Part shown: positions 51,479 through 62,598 of the stretch, one piece after another
Layout: the number at the start of each line of letters is the position of its first letter
Numbering within the stretch: position 1 is the stretch's first letter
Assembly (NCBI RefSeq): GCF_000350225.1
Contig: NW_005179100.1
Span: 62,001 to 126,000 of the forward strand
Length of the DNA: 64,000 nt
Source: Chondrus crispus
Lineage: Eukaryota; Rhodophyta; Florideophyceae; Gigartinales; Gigartinaceae
Direction of reading: 5' to 3'
Notes under the pieces: generated by a model
The model's database searches: none
What the model was told of the DNA's origin: nothing
The model's input: only the letters and a program-made list of their open reading frames with translations
Made by a program: the position numbers and the translations under genes

Positions 51479-52979
51479 GGCGGGGAGAGATGGGGAGGCA
51501 AGTGTTCCTTAAGTTTTTCGCGCGTTCGATGGTTGGCGCAGGGTAGATCGGTTGTTGAGAAGGACAGTGACGGGATGTTAGCGGGTGGGGGTGGGGGTGG
51601 GGGTGGTATGTAAAAGGGTGCGAAGTATTTGGGTTCGGAATAAGGCAACAAACGGATCGGAATTGAGGTGATGCGCGGGAATTGCAAAAAACGCTGGAAG
51701 TTGCGGGAAGAATTATTTTTTTATTGGTGTGGGAGTCATTTGAGAGGAAAGCGGCCAATCTTTCGCGCCCGTACCACGGCACCGAGCCGCAGCACCGGAT
51801 GGCCCCGCACACAACCCACACGTCGTCACGTACCGACCCGGCCCCTCTATCTCTCAGGCCCCAGACCTGAAGACCGCTAGACCAATACGGGCCGTGTCCG
51901 AGACGTGGCTGACACTCTTCTCGAGACGACCTCACACCGTGAGGCCGTCCTCAAGAAAGGGGAAAGCAAGCCCCGAGTCCGGCCCCCGTCTGGATGTATC
52001 CCTATCACTCTGCACAGACTAATATGCGCCTAGTGCTGCTTAGGGTTGCACCAACTCAATTAAATTCCTCTGTACAGTATAGAAGAGTTTCCCTCGCGGC
52101 TCTGTGATGACGACACAGATAACAGACAATCAATCTCACGTCAAGATCGTCGCACGAACTGATATGACGTACAGTAGTTGTGAAAGTGTTCTGCGCCAAC
52201 GTCCAATGCAGACTTCTCACCCATGCGTATCAATAGACTACAAAATTCAGTGGGCATGCGGCCCTTTCAACAGAGAGACTACTTTCCCGCGACGTTTTAG
52301 TTAGAGAAGAGAAGACACGTCGCTGAAAAGGCCACAAGATATGTGGCAGCCCCCACTTGCTTAACCTTGAAGAATTCGAAAATAGCCTGACTCTTACCTT
52401 TCAGGTACGGGGCGTACCCGGGCCATGCCACAGAGAGCGCGGCAGAGATAATGAGTTGCCTGTTTCCATTGCGACTTCTTACTGGAACAGCAGCTCTTAA
52501 TGCTCTCTTTCTAGTACGAAATCTCCCTTTCAGAGAACGGCGAGCATGAGTGCAGTTAGGGCCTGCGGTTTCCGACAAAACGACATCGGCCACATAAATA
52601 TGTCAAGTATCTTCTCTCTAGCTAGAAGCGCGAGGCTTGCCTTTCCTTTCACATCAAGATCCACCCTACAGCACATACAGTGCTCCGCCTTCGGCAATAG
52701 CCTTGGATACCGTTTCGAAATACAAGTAGAACGCGGAGGCTCTGCGAAACGATGTCGCAGCCTTGCTGGCACCTGCCGCAAATCACGTGCTCCCAACCTC
52801 AAAGCTGCGGCCGTGGACAGTGATTTGCATCCTCGCGAAACATCCAACCTTTCATCTCCTGCTGGTGATACCCCACGAGGGGTAGAGCGACGTTGTAAAT
52901 TTAATCTTGAAACTGCATATCATACTCTCAGAACCCTGAAATGTCCAATTCCGCACCCTGAAATCCAAGCCCGGACTTC
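51479..52979. other. intergenic, promoter side of beta-tubulin and RG-rich gene
   Basis: 1.5 kb. Includes a G-run stretch (51580-51606) close to the tubulin start and two GTACAGTA motifs near 52073 and 52168. A plus-strand frame (52546-53091) overlaps the next gene and is not called. Confidence 0.5.
51580..51606 (+). promoter_or_regulatory. potential G-quadruplex upstream of beta-tubulin
   Basis: At least four runs of 3-5 G separated by single T on the plus strand, about 105 bp upstream of the tubulin ATG. Matches the usual G3+N1-7 pattern. Function not shown. Confidence 0.5.
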
Positions 52980-54320
52980 ATGTTCCTGCTCAGCGACTCG
53001 CAGCCGGACAAAAAGCAGCAGTACCAAAACGTACCCCCTCCCCTCTCTCAAGCCGGGGACGCCTGCTCCATCATGGACCACGCCGCCCTAACCTCTCTCC
53101 GTCAGCATCTTCCGACCCTCCATGCCTCCCCGACCCCGCAGACCTCCACCTCTCTCCATCCAGCCCGCTTCGCTGCCAATTCCCTGTCCCATACCGAGGT
53201 TGTTCGCGAGCTACGCCGCCTCCCACCAGGTCCAGCCTTCGTGTCCGCTCTCTCCGCCCTCGGTGCCTACCCTCCTCTTGCGATGTTACGCCGGGCAGTG
53301 CTTTCCGATAAGTCCTTGACATCCCCACCGGAGAAAAGCAAGGACAAGAAAGCAAAACGCCGTCCGGCTACACGAGAGCATGGCACTGCCGCGGACCTTA
53401 CTATGAGGCCGCAGTCTCGCCTGGCGTCGCGGCACGCGCACGCCATATCCTCTTTGGTTCGAGAGTGGCGCCCTTTCATCCGGGATGACGTTGTCGCCCT
53501 TCGAGCGTTGACAGCTCTCGCCGCTGCATATCCAGTCCAGGATCAAGAGGCAGTAGAACACCAAACTGAATCCGCTGTAACTTCTTTTCGTCATGAGCTT
53601 GACTCTCTGAGCGAGATTCTAAATTCACTTCAAGAGCAGCTATCGAATGCGGTCGCGATAATAGGTGACGGTGATGTAGGAGACCACGACGGCCTCGTCG
53701 AGGTTGTTTCGGCGGCATGGGCCTCCGTTCGTGCGCGGCGCGTAGGGATGGCGGACTTGCGAGTCAAAATGAATGCCTTTGCTGAACATTCGCGACATCC
53801 CCAGAGGGAGAGGTTAGCTGTGGGCGAACTGGTTCATCGCCTAGATGAGCAGGTCAGGAAATTACACCAGCGCAGAAATGAACTCAGGGAAAGAGGATTC
53901 GTCATCAGGCAAGTCAGTCCTGGGCCAGAGGAGGACGACGAAAGTAGTAGCGAGGATGAATGGGAGGATGCAGTTGAGGTTTCTGTACAAAAAACTGAAG
54001 CAACGGGAGACGACGAATTGCCAAAGGTTACAGACTGGGCTAAAGTGATGAGGGGTGAAGAAGGCAGCGATACGAATAGGCTATTATTGGAGCGCTTAGA
54101 AAAGCGATCAATGGATCGCAGAAGATCGAACGGGCCAACTGAGAATACTGGAGGAGGTACCGGCATTAGTGAAACAGAGATGGGCAGTGGGCGAGGGCGT
54201 GGTCGTGGTCGAGGCAGAGGTCGAGGCAGGGGACGCCGTCAGTCGACAGCCAGGGAGCGCATCTGCAAAAAGTTGGGAATAAAGAAAAGACGCAAGAAGA
54301 GCCTGCTCGATGACCTCTAA
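52980..54320 (+). CDS. hypothetical coiled-coil protein with C-terminal RG repeat
   Basis: 446 residues from ATG 52980, or 415 from ATG 53073 (MDHAALTSLRQHLPTLHAS), which I prefer as the first ATG of the regular sequence. The N-terminal half is helical with a basic KSKDKKAKRR patch. A helical bundle occupies roughly residues 150-300. An acidic EEDDESSSEDEWEDAVEV patch and KVTDWAKVMRGEE lie next. Near the end is an alternating GRGRGRG tract and a basic ICKKLGIKKRRKK. RG tracts often bind RNA or are methylated on Arg. A nuclear RNA-linked role is inferred only from composition; the family is unknown to me. Confidence 0.65.
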   Translation: MFLLSDSQPDKKQQYQNVPPPLSQAGDACSIMDHAALTSLRQHLPTLHASPTPQTSTSLHPARFAANSLSHTEVVRELRRLPPGPAFVSALSALGAYPPLAMLRRAVLSDKSLTSPPEKSKDKKAKRRPATREHGTAADLTMRPQSRLASRHAHAISSLVREWRPFIRDDVVALRALTALAAAYPVQDQEAVEHQTESAVTSFRHELDSLSEILNSLQEQLSNAVAIIGDGDVGDHDGLVEVVSAAWASVRARRVGMADLRVKMNAFAEHSRHPQRERLAVGELVHRLDEQVRKLHQRRNELRERGFVIRQVSPGPEEDDESSSEDEWEDAVEVSVQKTEATGDDELPKVTDWAKVMRGEEGSDTNRLLLERLEKRSMDRRRSNGPTENTGGGTGISETEMGSGRGRGRGRGRGRGRGRRQSTARERICKKLGIKKRRKKSLLDDL

Positions 54321-54582
54321 CTACATTTTCGCAGGAGTAACATACCACCCGGTACTAGAACCATGTCGACATGTTGTCCTGTTCTATTATAGGTTCGGCT
54401 TTCAACCACAGGTCTTCTCAGAGTTGAATGATGGAAATCATAGTCTCCTCAGAATTGCTTCGGGCCATGCTCAGAAGAAGAATTCGCTTCAAATCCAAAA
54501 TTCTGAATGTCAACATGTCTTCATTTACTGCCATTCCTCTCCGCAGTAAAGATACCAAGACAGCAAACAAGCATGAAGGGCT

Positions 54583-56172
54583 CTAGTGAGCTGCCATTCC
54601 CACAGCTCCCTTCATAGCCTCATCAATAACTTCGCTCAATGTCGGATGCGTATGCACACAGAATGCCAACTCATCCACGGTAGTTCCTCTCGCCATCGCA
54701 TTGGAACACTCTTGAATCAGATCAGCCGCGTGAATTCCAATGATGTGAACTCCAAGAATTTTGCCGTTGTCCTTGTTAAACAACACCTTGGCAATGCCAT
54801 CGCCTTCACCTTCAGCCAGAGCTTTGGAGTTGGCGCGGAAATGGCCGATTGATTTCCCAAGCTCAAAGCCGCCTTCCTTAGCTGCTTCCTTTGCTGCTGG
54901 TTCCGTCAATCCGACCATGGAGATTTCAGGGTGCGTGAAGCATGCCGCTGGGACGGTGTTGTGATCTACGACGTGCGACTTTCCAGTGATGTTCTCTACG
55001 GCGCTAATTCCCTGCGCGGAAGCAGCATGCGCCAGCATCATCTTACCATTGACATCCCCAATCGCGTACACATGCTCAATGACGTTTCCATCTTTGTCTA
55101 CAACGTTCATTTTTTCATCAACAGGAACAAACCCTCTTTGTGTCTCGACATTGATACTATCAAGACCGAGTCCATTCGTGTATGGCGCTCTGCCAGTGGC
55201 AATCATGGCAGCATCTACGTATAAGGTATCAACTGGTTCTTTCGATCCTGCATCAATAAGCTCGATGACGACTGGCTTCTCACCCGGAATCCCCGGAGTG
55301 ACTTTGGACGCAAAGACGTTAGTGTGATAGTCAATAGGACGGGGGTTAATTAGCAGTCTTTGAGCAAGACGAGATATTTCCGGGTCAAAACCAGGCATCA
55401 AGTTGGGCAGAGCCTCGACAAAGGTAACGTTTGAACCAAGAGCCGTGTATACGTCGGAGAACTCGAGACCGATGTAGCCAGAACCAACAATGGCGACCCA
55501 GTCCGGAACCCATTCCATCTTGAGTGCGCCATCGGAGGTGAACACAGTCTTGTTGTCAATCTCAATGCCCCTCGGCACAAACGGGGTGCTTCCCGGGGCA
55601 AGAATGATATCCTTCGCCGTATACGTACTCCCATTTGACCCGCTGATGCTTTGCGGGCCCGTCAGGGTCGCTCTGGCATTGATAATCTCTACACCAAGCG
55701 AAGTCAATGAGTTAGCCATGTTGCTCTTCACCTTTGACGCCAACCCAGTAGCGTGGTCGGCAACCCCCTGTCTGTCATACTCGACGTCCGACAACGAAAT
55801 TCCCATGGCGCGCAAATGATCAGCGTCCTTCATTTCGCGAACGCGACCGGCAGCAGCGAGCAGTGCCTTTGAGGGGACGCATCCGCGATTGACGCAAGTT
55901 CCTCCAACGTCTGCAGCTTCAAATATAACGACCTTTAGACCCTTAGATACTGCATGGAGAGCCGCGCCGTGGCCACCGACTCCAGCTCCAATGACAGCGA
56001 GATCATAGTCAAACGATGCTCGAATTTGCACCGGGGCCGACCGATGCACAGTAGGGGAGAGACGGGATGCTCGTCTTGATGGCGAGCGCAGCAATGCGCG
56101 ACGGAGAGATGACTTATGACTTGACGCGTAGGGTGCGAAGTGGGCGACCGGTAATGAGGGGACGAAAGCCAT
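54583..56172 (-). CDS. dihydrolipoyl dehydrogenase, plastid type
   Basis: 529 residues. E3 component of the plastid pyruvate dehydrogenase complex; it reoxidises dihydrolipoyl groups with NAD+. The first about 50 residues (Ser/Arg/Pro-rich, e.g. [17 protein letters not shown]) form a transit peptide. FAD motif [18 protein letters not shown] (61-78), redox disulfide C93/C98 in [16 protein letters not shown] motif [20 protein letters not shown], second FAD motif [20 protein letters not shown], and the catalytic His-Glu segment HTHPTLSE near the C-terminus. The CVNRGC spacing and the [10 protein letters not shown] region resemble cyanobacterial/plastid rather than mitochondrial LPD (inferred). 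Convergent with the RG-rich gene. Single exon. Confidence 0.95.
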   Translation of the reverse strand: MAFVPSLPVAHFAPYASSHKSSLRRALLRSPSRRASRLSPTVHRSAPVQIRASFDYDLAVIGAGVGGHGAALHAVSKGLKVVIFEAADVGGTCVNRGCVPSKALLAAAGRVREMKDADHLRAMGISLSDVEYDRQGVADHATGLASKVKSNMANSLTSLGVEIINARATLTGPQSISGSNGSTYTAKDIILAPGSTPFVPRGIEIDNKTVFTSDGALKMEWVPDWVAIVGSGYIGLEFSDVYTALGSNVTFVEALPNLMPGFDPEISRLAQRLLINPRPIDYHTNVFASKVTPGIPGEKPVVIELIDAGSKEPVDTLYVDAAMIATGRAPYTNGLGLDSINVETQRGFVPVDEKMNVVDKDGNVIEHVYAIGDVNGKMMLAHAASAQGISAVENITGKSHVVDHNTVPAACFTHPEISMVGLTEPAAKEAAKEGGFELGKSIGHFRANSKALAEGEGDGIAKVLFNKDNGKILGVHIIGIHAADLIQECSNAMARGTTVDELAFCVHTHPTLSEVIDEAMKGAVGMAAH

Positions 56173-56880
56173 GAAGATTCAAACGAGCTGTTAGGGTACG
56201 GATCTTGTCTATCGATCCCGTGCTGTCGAGTTGTGCGAGTTCGATATGTAGTTGGTGTCTACGGTAACAGGTCTTGGAATGATAAAACGATGAACTGAAG
56301 GATGAGGACAATGCAGCGAAACAGAGCCTCGGACGGATGTTGATCCTCGGCATTACATGAACAGGGCCTCAATTGTGTGGCTATGGATCGCGATCCGTTT
56401 TCCCACGGCGCATTTCCTTGAATTTCCATTTCTTTTGGCACAGTACCAACACGATTGAGGGCAATCATAATCACCAACTCAATCTCCCGACTCTACGGTG
56501 GCAGGCACATCCCTGAGCAACTTAGCATGCTCGCGCTGTCGATGGCCCTGGAGCGTCACGCCTCTACTGACGAAGTTACCTTCGAAGCACTTCCCTTCTA
56601 GACCTCATCATCCCCAGGAACAGATGATCTAGGGGACTCCGTCTCCAGTAGGTTTTCAAGCATTCGCAACTGCACAACAATTTGATCACGAGCAAAGATG
56701 TGTCTGGTACAGCAAATTCTTCCGTGAATACCGCATACACGTATTTGAATCGTTACATGCTCCTTCCTCAAAAAGAGCTGTCCTCAAAAACTTGGTCGCT
56801 TTAGAAACGGCCAGGATCAGTATTCCTACGGTAGTTCCTGCAAACCTTCAACCGCCAAACTCATGCCGGGTATCTCAAAC
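56173..56880. other. intergenic
   Basis: 700 bp between LPD start and the formate-THF ligase stop (same strand). LPD promoter expected within the first few hundred bases. Nothing else seen. Confidence 0.5.
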
Positions 56881-58893
56881 CTACATCAGCCCAATTACTC
56901 GTCCCGTCTTTAGATCTACGTCAATATTGTAATAGGCCGGTCGCGTGGGAAGACCCGGCATCGTTTGAATAGTCCCACAGATGGCAAGTACAAACCCTGC
57001 GCCGGCGCTTAACCTCACCTCACGCACCGGAAGCGTGAACCCAGTAGGAGCACCTTTCAAATTTGCGTCTGCAGAAAAACTGTACTGCGTTTTAGCGATG
57101 CAAATTGGCATTTTCCCGAATCCTCTTGCCTGATACATCTCGAGGCGGCGGGTCGCATTTTCAGAAAACTCAACCCCACTCGCACCGTACACTTTCGTCG
57201 CGATTACTTCAATTTTTTCACGTAACGGCATTGCGTCTTCGTACAGAAACTGGAATTCGTTTTTGGCTTCAGATGTTGCCGCTATGACTGCCTCTCCGAA
57301 AGCAACTGCTCCCTTTCCTCCTTCCTCCCAGTGGTTAGAAACAACTGCATCGTAAGCTCCAGCTTCTTTGGACATCTTAACAATGGTATCAAGTTCCTTT
57401 CCAGAATCCGTTCTGAAACGATTACAGCAAACAACAACTGGAACCTTGTATAAATTCGCATGCTCTATGTGTCTTCTTAGATTCTCAAAGCCTTTAGAAA
57501 CCAGTTCGACATGCTCTGAAGTGTACACATCAGGGAGGGCCGTTCCAGCGATAACTGGAGGACCTCCTCCGTGCATCTTAAGGGCACGGACAGTGGCAAC
57601 CAACACAATTACAGAAGGCCTTAGTCCACCCAGCCTGCATTTCAGGTGGACGAACTTTTCTAGACCTATTTCCGATCCGAAACCGGCTTCCGTGACAACA
57701 AACCCGTCTGGACCAACAAGTTTTAAAGCCACTTGATCAGCCACAACTGAGGAGTTCCCAGATGCGATGTTGGCAAATGGACCGGCATGCACAAAGGTAG
57801 GTGTTCCTTCAAGGGTTTGAAGCAAGTTTGGCTTCAAAGCGTCCTTCATTAGGACTGTCAATGCACCGCCAATACCAAGATCATCTGCTGTGATGAGTTC
57901 GTCCGCAGACTTTGATTCCCCAATCACGATGCGACCAAGCCGTGATCTCAGGTCTGCAAGGCTAGTTGTAAGCGCGAGAATGGCCATAATTTCCGAAGCA
58001 ACGCTGATATCAAATTTCGTCTCCCTCACCATGCCTTTTTCCGTGCGAGCTTTGCCAACGTCGATGCATCTAAGAAACCTGTCATTCACATCCACTACTC
58101 GGTTCCATTGGACAGAGTCAGGGTCGATGTCTAACCTTACGAATCGCAATATTTCCTCCTCAGTAAGGTCTGCTGGGTTGTTCTTGTTGATGCCAAGCTT
58201 TTCTAGACGAGGAAACATTCCGCGACAGAATTTACGAGAGCCATCCTTCGGATCTGGAGGACAAAGCCTGCGGAACAACGCTTCATTCGTCTGTGTGTTT
58301 TCGTGGTACATTCTCGTCTCTATCGCAGCAGCTAGTAGGTTCGTCGCTGCAGATATGGCATGAATGTCGCCAGTGAGATGCAAATTGAAGTCCTCCATCG
58401 GCAGTACCTGGCTCCAGCCTCCACCAGCAGCACCCCCCTTGATCCCAAATGTGGGACCTTGGCTAGGCTGGCGAATGCATGTGAAGACGTTTTTTTCCAA
58501 GTGAGCGCCGAGCGCCTGACTAACCCCCACTGTTGAAGTACTCTTTCCCTCTCCCAAAGAAGTAGGATTCATTCCTGCTACAATGCATAGCTTTCCATCT
58601 GGTGCGTTGGAAAGCCTTTCCAAGACCGATAACGAAACTTTGGCCTTCGTGTTTCCATACAGTTCCAGCTCCTCAGAAAGGATCCCTGCACTGTCCGCGA
58701 TATCACATATCGGTTGAATCGAAACACTTTGAGCAATTTCAATGTCTGAAGGTACAGGAGTTGTAGTAACAAGCTTCCGTGCCGTCCCTACCATGGCTGC
58801 CGATAAGGAGAATGCTCGGAAAAACAGTCCTTTAATTCCAGTTGGCCGCAAAAAGGGCAATAGCATCGGACCACCTGCTACTGTAGGGTGCAT
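56881..58893 (-). CDS. formate-tetrahydrofolate ligase (monofunctional)
   Basis: 670 residues from ATG 58893; the frame extends one TTG codon block further. Makes 10-formyl-THF from formate, THF and ATP, feeding purine and fMet synthesis. The P-loop-like NPTSLGEGKSTSTVG is a slight variant of the family TPTPLGEGKST. Other landmarks: IRQPSQGPTFGIKGGAAGGG, FNLHLTGDIHAI, and FGKMPICIAKTQYSFS near the end. It lacks the dehydrogenase/cyclohydrolase domain of animal and fungal C1-THF synthase, as in plants and bacteria. The first 45 residues (LLPFLRPTGIKGLFFRAFSL) look like an organellar targeting sequence. Head-to-head with the TraB-like gene. Confidence 0.95.
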   Translation of the reverse strand: MHPTVAGGPMLLPFLRPTGIKGLFFRAFSLSAAMVGTARKLVTTTPVPSDIEIAQSVSIQPICDIADSAGILSEELELYGNTKAKVSLSVLERLSNAPDGKLCIVAGMNPTSLGEGKSTSTVGVSQALGAHLEKNVFTCIRQPSQGPTFGIKGGAAGGGWSQVLPMEDFNLHLTGDIHAISAATNLLAAAIETRMYHENTQTNEALFRRLCPPDPKDGSRKFCRGMFPRLEKLGINKNNPADLTEEEILRFVRLDIDPDSVQWNRVVDVNDRFLRCIDVGKARTEKGMVRETKFDISVASEIMAILALTTSLADLRSRLGRIVIGESKSADELITADDLGIGGALTVLMKDALKPNLLQTLEGTPTFVHAGPFANIASGNSSVVADQVALKLVGPDGFVVTEAGFGSEIGLEKFVHLKCRLGGLRPSVIVLVATVRALKMHGGGPPVIAGTALPDVYTSEHVELVSKGFENLRRHIEHANLYKVPVVVCCNRFRTDSGKELDTIVKMSKEAGAYDAVVSNHWEEGGKGAVAFGEAVIAATSEAKNEFQFLYEDAMPLREKIEVIATKVYGASGVEFSENATRRLEMYQARGFGKMPICIAKTQYSFSADANLKGAPTGFTLPVREVRLSAGAGFVLAICGTIQTMPGLPTRPAYYNIDVDLKTGRVIGLM

Positions 58894-58989
58894 GGAAGTT
58901 GGCAATGTTTTTCATAAACACGTCTAAAAGCAACTAAACCGATTTGAAAATGGACGGCTGGTAGTCTTCTAACACAATTTAGGAGCTCA

Positions 58990-60252
58990 ATGGATGGATC
59001 AATCCTAAAAAAAATCTCACTCTCGTTTTGCCCCGCTAATGGATGTCGTATCATTCACCTCCCATCTCTCCATACCCCGCCAGTTATGCACATCGTCGCG
59101 TTCGCGTCGTTCGTGCGGCTTCCTTCAACGCAGCGGCGACCACGTCCGTCCACCCGACAACCTCCCTTCCTCAGTACACGTCGAGCACCTCGCACTTTTG
59201 TACGTCTCTGTCCAGGTCCAAACAATACTACACTGCTGCAAACCTCTATTACAACCTTCTCTTCTCGACCGCGCTCCCCAGCCGACACCCCACGCACCCT
59301 CGACCTCCATGCCGTTATTCACATTGCAGACCCCACCTACTACTCAAACCTCCAGCATGAACTCTCAAACACTTCAGCACCATTGGACGGCGCAGTGCTC
59401 TACGAGCTAATCCTCCCATCTTCATTTTCCTACCCAACTCAAGTACACGGTCTCCGCGAGGTACGAGCGCCCGTGCGTGCCCCTCTGGACGACACGCGTA
59501 GGGCTCATCGAATGCGTGCAGTCGCGCAAGCGGATGCATTTAATCCATGCATCCCAAGGTGGTACTTGGCGGACCTATCGTCGGAGAAGGTTAAATCTCT
59601 AACCAAGCAACACTCCCCGCGACAGCCAGCACCCGATCCGCTTCGCCTCATTGCTGCTTTCCTTCCCTGTCCAGAGCTGTTTGCAGGTGCTGTTGCAGTT
59701 CCAAGCCGTGGCGCAGGCTTGCTTGTGCGCGCTTTAGCTGCGGGAGATGTAGCCACCGCAAGGCGTATCGCCTTTGCGCGAAAGGCGGTAGCGTCAACAG
59801 CTTCAAGGGCGTTCGCTTCTGCCGATGCCGTTACCGCAGCGAGGGACGCGGCTGCCATGTCTGCAGTCAAAGCTGCGGGGAAGGCTGGTGCAAGACATGT
59901 CGCACTTATTTATGGAGCATGGCATGCTGGGCATTTGTGCAGACGGTCGGAGAATGAGCTCGGAATGGACTTTGTTCGGACTAGATGGCGAACAGCCATG
60001 GTGCTACCAACGAAGAAAGGTAATACAACTGCGCTTGTGGTGGGGTGTGTTGTTGCTGCAGCATATTTTTGTTACGCAGGCTTGGATTGGGTTCTTACAA
60101 TTGAATCAGTAGTTCGAACGCTGGAAGAGGGATTTGATGTTGATGTAGACGTCACCGTGAGGGTTTTAAATATGATTGGATGGTACACGGTGAGGCATCT
60201 TCTCCCTTACGTAGGCTTTCAGCGCTGGTTCGACGTAGGTGAAGGAGAGTAA
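58990..60252 (+). CDS. TraB/Tiki-like protein, probably plastid-targeted
   Basis: 420 residues from ATG 58990 or 388 from ATG 59086, which gives a basic, Ser/Arg/Pro-rich leader (RRPRPSTRQPPFLSTRR) typical of organelle import. The body has two landmarks of the TraB/PrgY/Tiki superfamily: HAVIHIADPTYYSNLQHEL with a following GAVLYELI, and a late VALIYGAWHAGHL. The second is a good Gx2H motif; in the first the Gly is replaced. An Ala-rich central helix and a C-terminal hydrophobic segment (ALVVGCVVAAAYFCYAGLDW) suggest a membrane-attached protein. Some Tiki proteins are metalloproteases; activity here is not established. It shares a promoter of 100-190 bp with formate-THF ligase. Confidence 0.55.
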   Translation: MDGSILKKISLSFCPANGCRIIHLPSLHTPPVMHIVAFASFVRLPSTQRRPRPSTRQPPFLSTRRAPRTFVRLCPGPNNTTLLQTSITTFSSRPRSPADTPRTLDLHAVIHIADPTYYSNLQHELSNTSAPLDGAVLYELILPSSFSYPTQVHGLREVRAPVRAPLDDTRRAHRMRAVAQADAFNPCIPRWYLADLSSEKVKSLTKQHSPRQPAPDPLRLIAAFLPCPELFAGAVAVPSRGAGLLVRALAAGDVATARRIAFARKAVASTASRAFASADAVTAARDAAAMSAVKAAGKAGARHVALIYGAWHAGHLCRRSENELGMDFVRTRWRTAMVLPTKKGNTTALVVGCVVAAAYFCYAGLDWVLTIESVVRTLEEGFDVDVDVTVRVLNMIGWYTVRHLLPYVGFQRWFDVGEGE

Positions 60253-61649
60253 TGTGGCTCGCAATTGCGAGGGTTAGTAAATAGTGGACAATGCCATTAA
60301 AAGGTTAATCGCGGCGTTCTTGAAGAACAGCTGAACCATGTGCAACTAAGCTATTTTCTCATGTTATCTCGTTCGTCAACTATCGAGCTCTCTCAAACTG
60401 CACGAGGGCTTCTCTGTCGGAACAGAGCTGTTTGTCAACAGCGATATCGGGCTTAGGGTCTAGCTCAGCACATATCTTCACCAAGAGAACAGCCCTAGAA
60501 TTCACTCGTGCACCGCGTTCTGTAAATAGCCATCCCTACAAATTGAAGCCTCCTGCCACCGCCAACGATGAAACAGCCTATGTTTAAAAAGGAGGGTGTG
60601 TCGCCAATTCGTCGTGGATGAAAAAGGAAGCAGCGCTAAACTCTTCGAGTAGCGGACAACTCGGTGTACTAGAGTTATCACAACCACTCGCACCTGCCCG
60701 GATGAAGTTTCGGGACACCAGTGACAGAAGAATATCCATCCTCTGAAGTTGTACGCTGCACAGGACAGGACGATGATAATGACGTCAACTACATAGTCTG
60801 ACGGATGAACGGCTTTGAAAATATCAGTCATCGAGGCCCCTACTGTATTCTGCTTTTCTTTCGTCTGGATGTTCTGTTCTCTCATTCCTTCGCATATCAT
60901 TAGTTCGCTCTCAGTTAGAAGACTAAAACCCCCCGAACGGCCCCGAAAAAAGTGTCACGCAACTCCGGCATAGGGTTATTATAGAAGAGGCCAACAGGAT
61001 CTCCGAGTCAGAACATGAACGGCCTTCGTCAGACTACACTTCAGGAGTTCTTTAAACGATGTATTTTGCATCCCGAACATGGAATACCGCAGGAAGCATG
61101 TCCACTGAGGTGCTACAATCATCGCGAGGCGACTGTACAGTACCGGTATCGTACTTACCGATCATATGATGAGAGCATCGAAATTCCATTGTATACTTGA
61201 CCCTGACCCAGAGCACGTAATAATTCAATACTTCCTTACCCCTACCAGAGGACTCGAGCACTGATCCCTATCCATATTTGGTTGATCCAAGAGTCTTTTT
61301 CGGAAATGGGATGGAGCTGGCCTCTCGCGATACAGTAAATTACAGGATAAAGGACTGGCATGGTTTTGCATCGAGACGCCCTTGCCCTGAATACCATGCA
61401 CCGCCAGTATACACTGCAAAGTCCAAAGAGAGAAACATTAGATTCCGTCAGAAATTTGGAAGCCAGAAAGGAACGACAAGACTTGTCGACCTTTTCGAGC
61501 GCAGGGTTCAACGCCTTGGCGATTTCAGCCTTCCATGCTTCCATCCAGAATGCACAGCGCCACTCTATCTTCGAATACTTCTCTCAGATTTATTCTCTTG
61601 CTTCTTTTTGTTACTGTTTGCATCTTGCTTTTCCTTCAATTGGTATTAG
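60253..61649. other. gene-poor region before the P4H pseudogene
   Basis: 1.4 kb with several short broken frames (e.g. 61015-61200, 61278-61649). They may be remnants of the 5' part of the decayed gene but show no recognisable domain. Confidence 0.4.
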
Positions 61650-62598
61650 AAAGACCTAAGTGGGAAGGCCATGAAGCCGTTGTTTGCACCCTCATTCTGC
61701 TGTGCCGTAAAAAGTGCGAGTTATGCCTTTGAAGACTTTGCCAAACGATTCCCACACCCATGGAAAGAATGTCCATTGGGGCAGCTTTGTTCGATTGGGG
61801 AAAGGAGGCCTCTGTTCTGCAATGGCGAGCAGAGTCATGCCATTTGGGACATACTGCGTCGATTGATGAATAATGGGTTCCGAAATGTTCTCAAATTGCA
61901 TCCTGCTGCCACCGTGAATTATATCTGGAACGATCCTGTCGTTGTATACTACGACTATGTCCTCACTAACGAATAAGTATATTTCATCGTTGAAACTGTC
62001 CAGGAGCGCTTTAAAAGGTCAATGGTTTTCGACGAAACGGGAACCCGGCAGATTTATTCTGGCCGTACCTCAGATACAGCATGGATTTATCTAACCGAAG
62101 ACCCAAGATTTAACGTAATCGTGAACAAGCTGGCACCTCAATCCAGTTTTACTGCGAAAAGTGCAGAGCACATCAGCGTTAATCGATACCGAGCAGGCCA
62201 ATACTTCAACCCACAACACCACTTTTTGCAAGAGGAGCAACTTTGAGCCTTTAAATTCAAGAACTGTCGATGGGCTTGTACTAATCTCTTTATTTGACTG
62301 ATGTAAAGAAAGGTGGAGAGACGATGTTTGGAGGAAGTTCACTATGGATGAAGGATTGGCATACGAAGCCAATAATCCAGATCATTTTCGTGTTGTGCCT
62401 GAACGTAGAAGAGTGCTTGTGTGGTACAATATGCATCCTTACACAGAAAGGATTGATGATCGTACTATGCATGCAGAAGCTGCCGTTACTCAACGCGAGA
62501 AGAAAGGGGCTACAGTGTTCATTTGCAACTGCAATAACTCTCCGTCTGAGACGAAAGAGACTGAAAGTGTGGAGTCTATGGCAGTCAATCCATGTGAT
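61650..62598 (+). pseudogene. decayed prolyl-4-hydroxylase-like (2OG-Fe(II) oxygenase)
   Basis: Pieces of one oxygenase occur in order but in three frames. Frame 3: NDPVVVYYDYVLTNE, then TAA (61974), continuing with FIVETVQERFKRS and RTSDTAWIYL, then VNRYRAGQYFNPQHH. Frame 2: SLYLTDVKKGGETMF (after a TAA at 62282). Frame 1: RRVLVWYNMHPYTERID and RTMHAEAAVTQREKKGATVF. The last holds the second iron His and the 2-oxoglutarate Lys; the HxD of the first metal site cannot be found. Two in-frame stops and at least two frameshifts without splice-like borders mean it cannot be a working enzyme as sequenced. P4H normally hydroxylates prolines of cell-wall or collagen-like proteins in the ER. Confidence 0.75.

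Noticed and set aside
52546..53091. 181-codon plus-strand frame
   Set aside because: Overlaps the start of the RG-rich gene in another frame and has no recognisable domain.
61974..62344. Explaining the P4H frame changes by introns
   Set aside because: No GT donors or AG acceptors with pyrimidine tracts sit at the break points, and two stops interrupt conserved blocks in frame.
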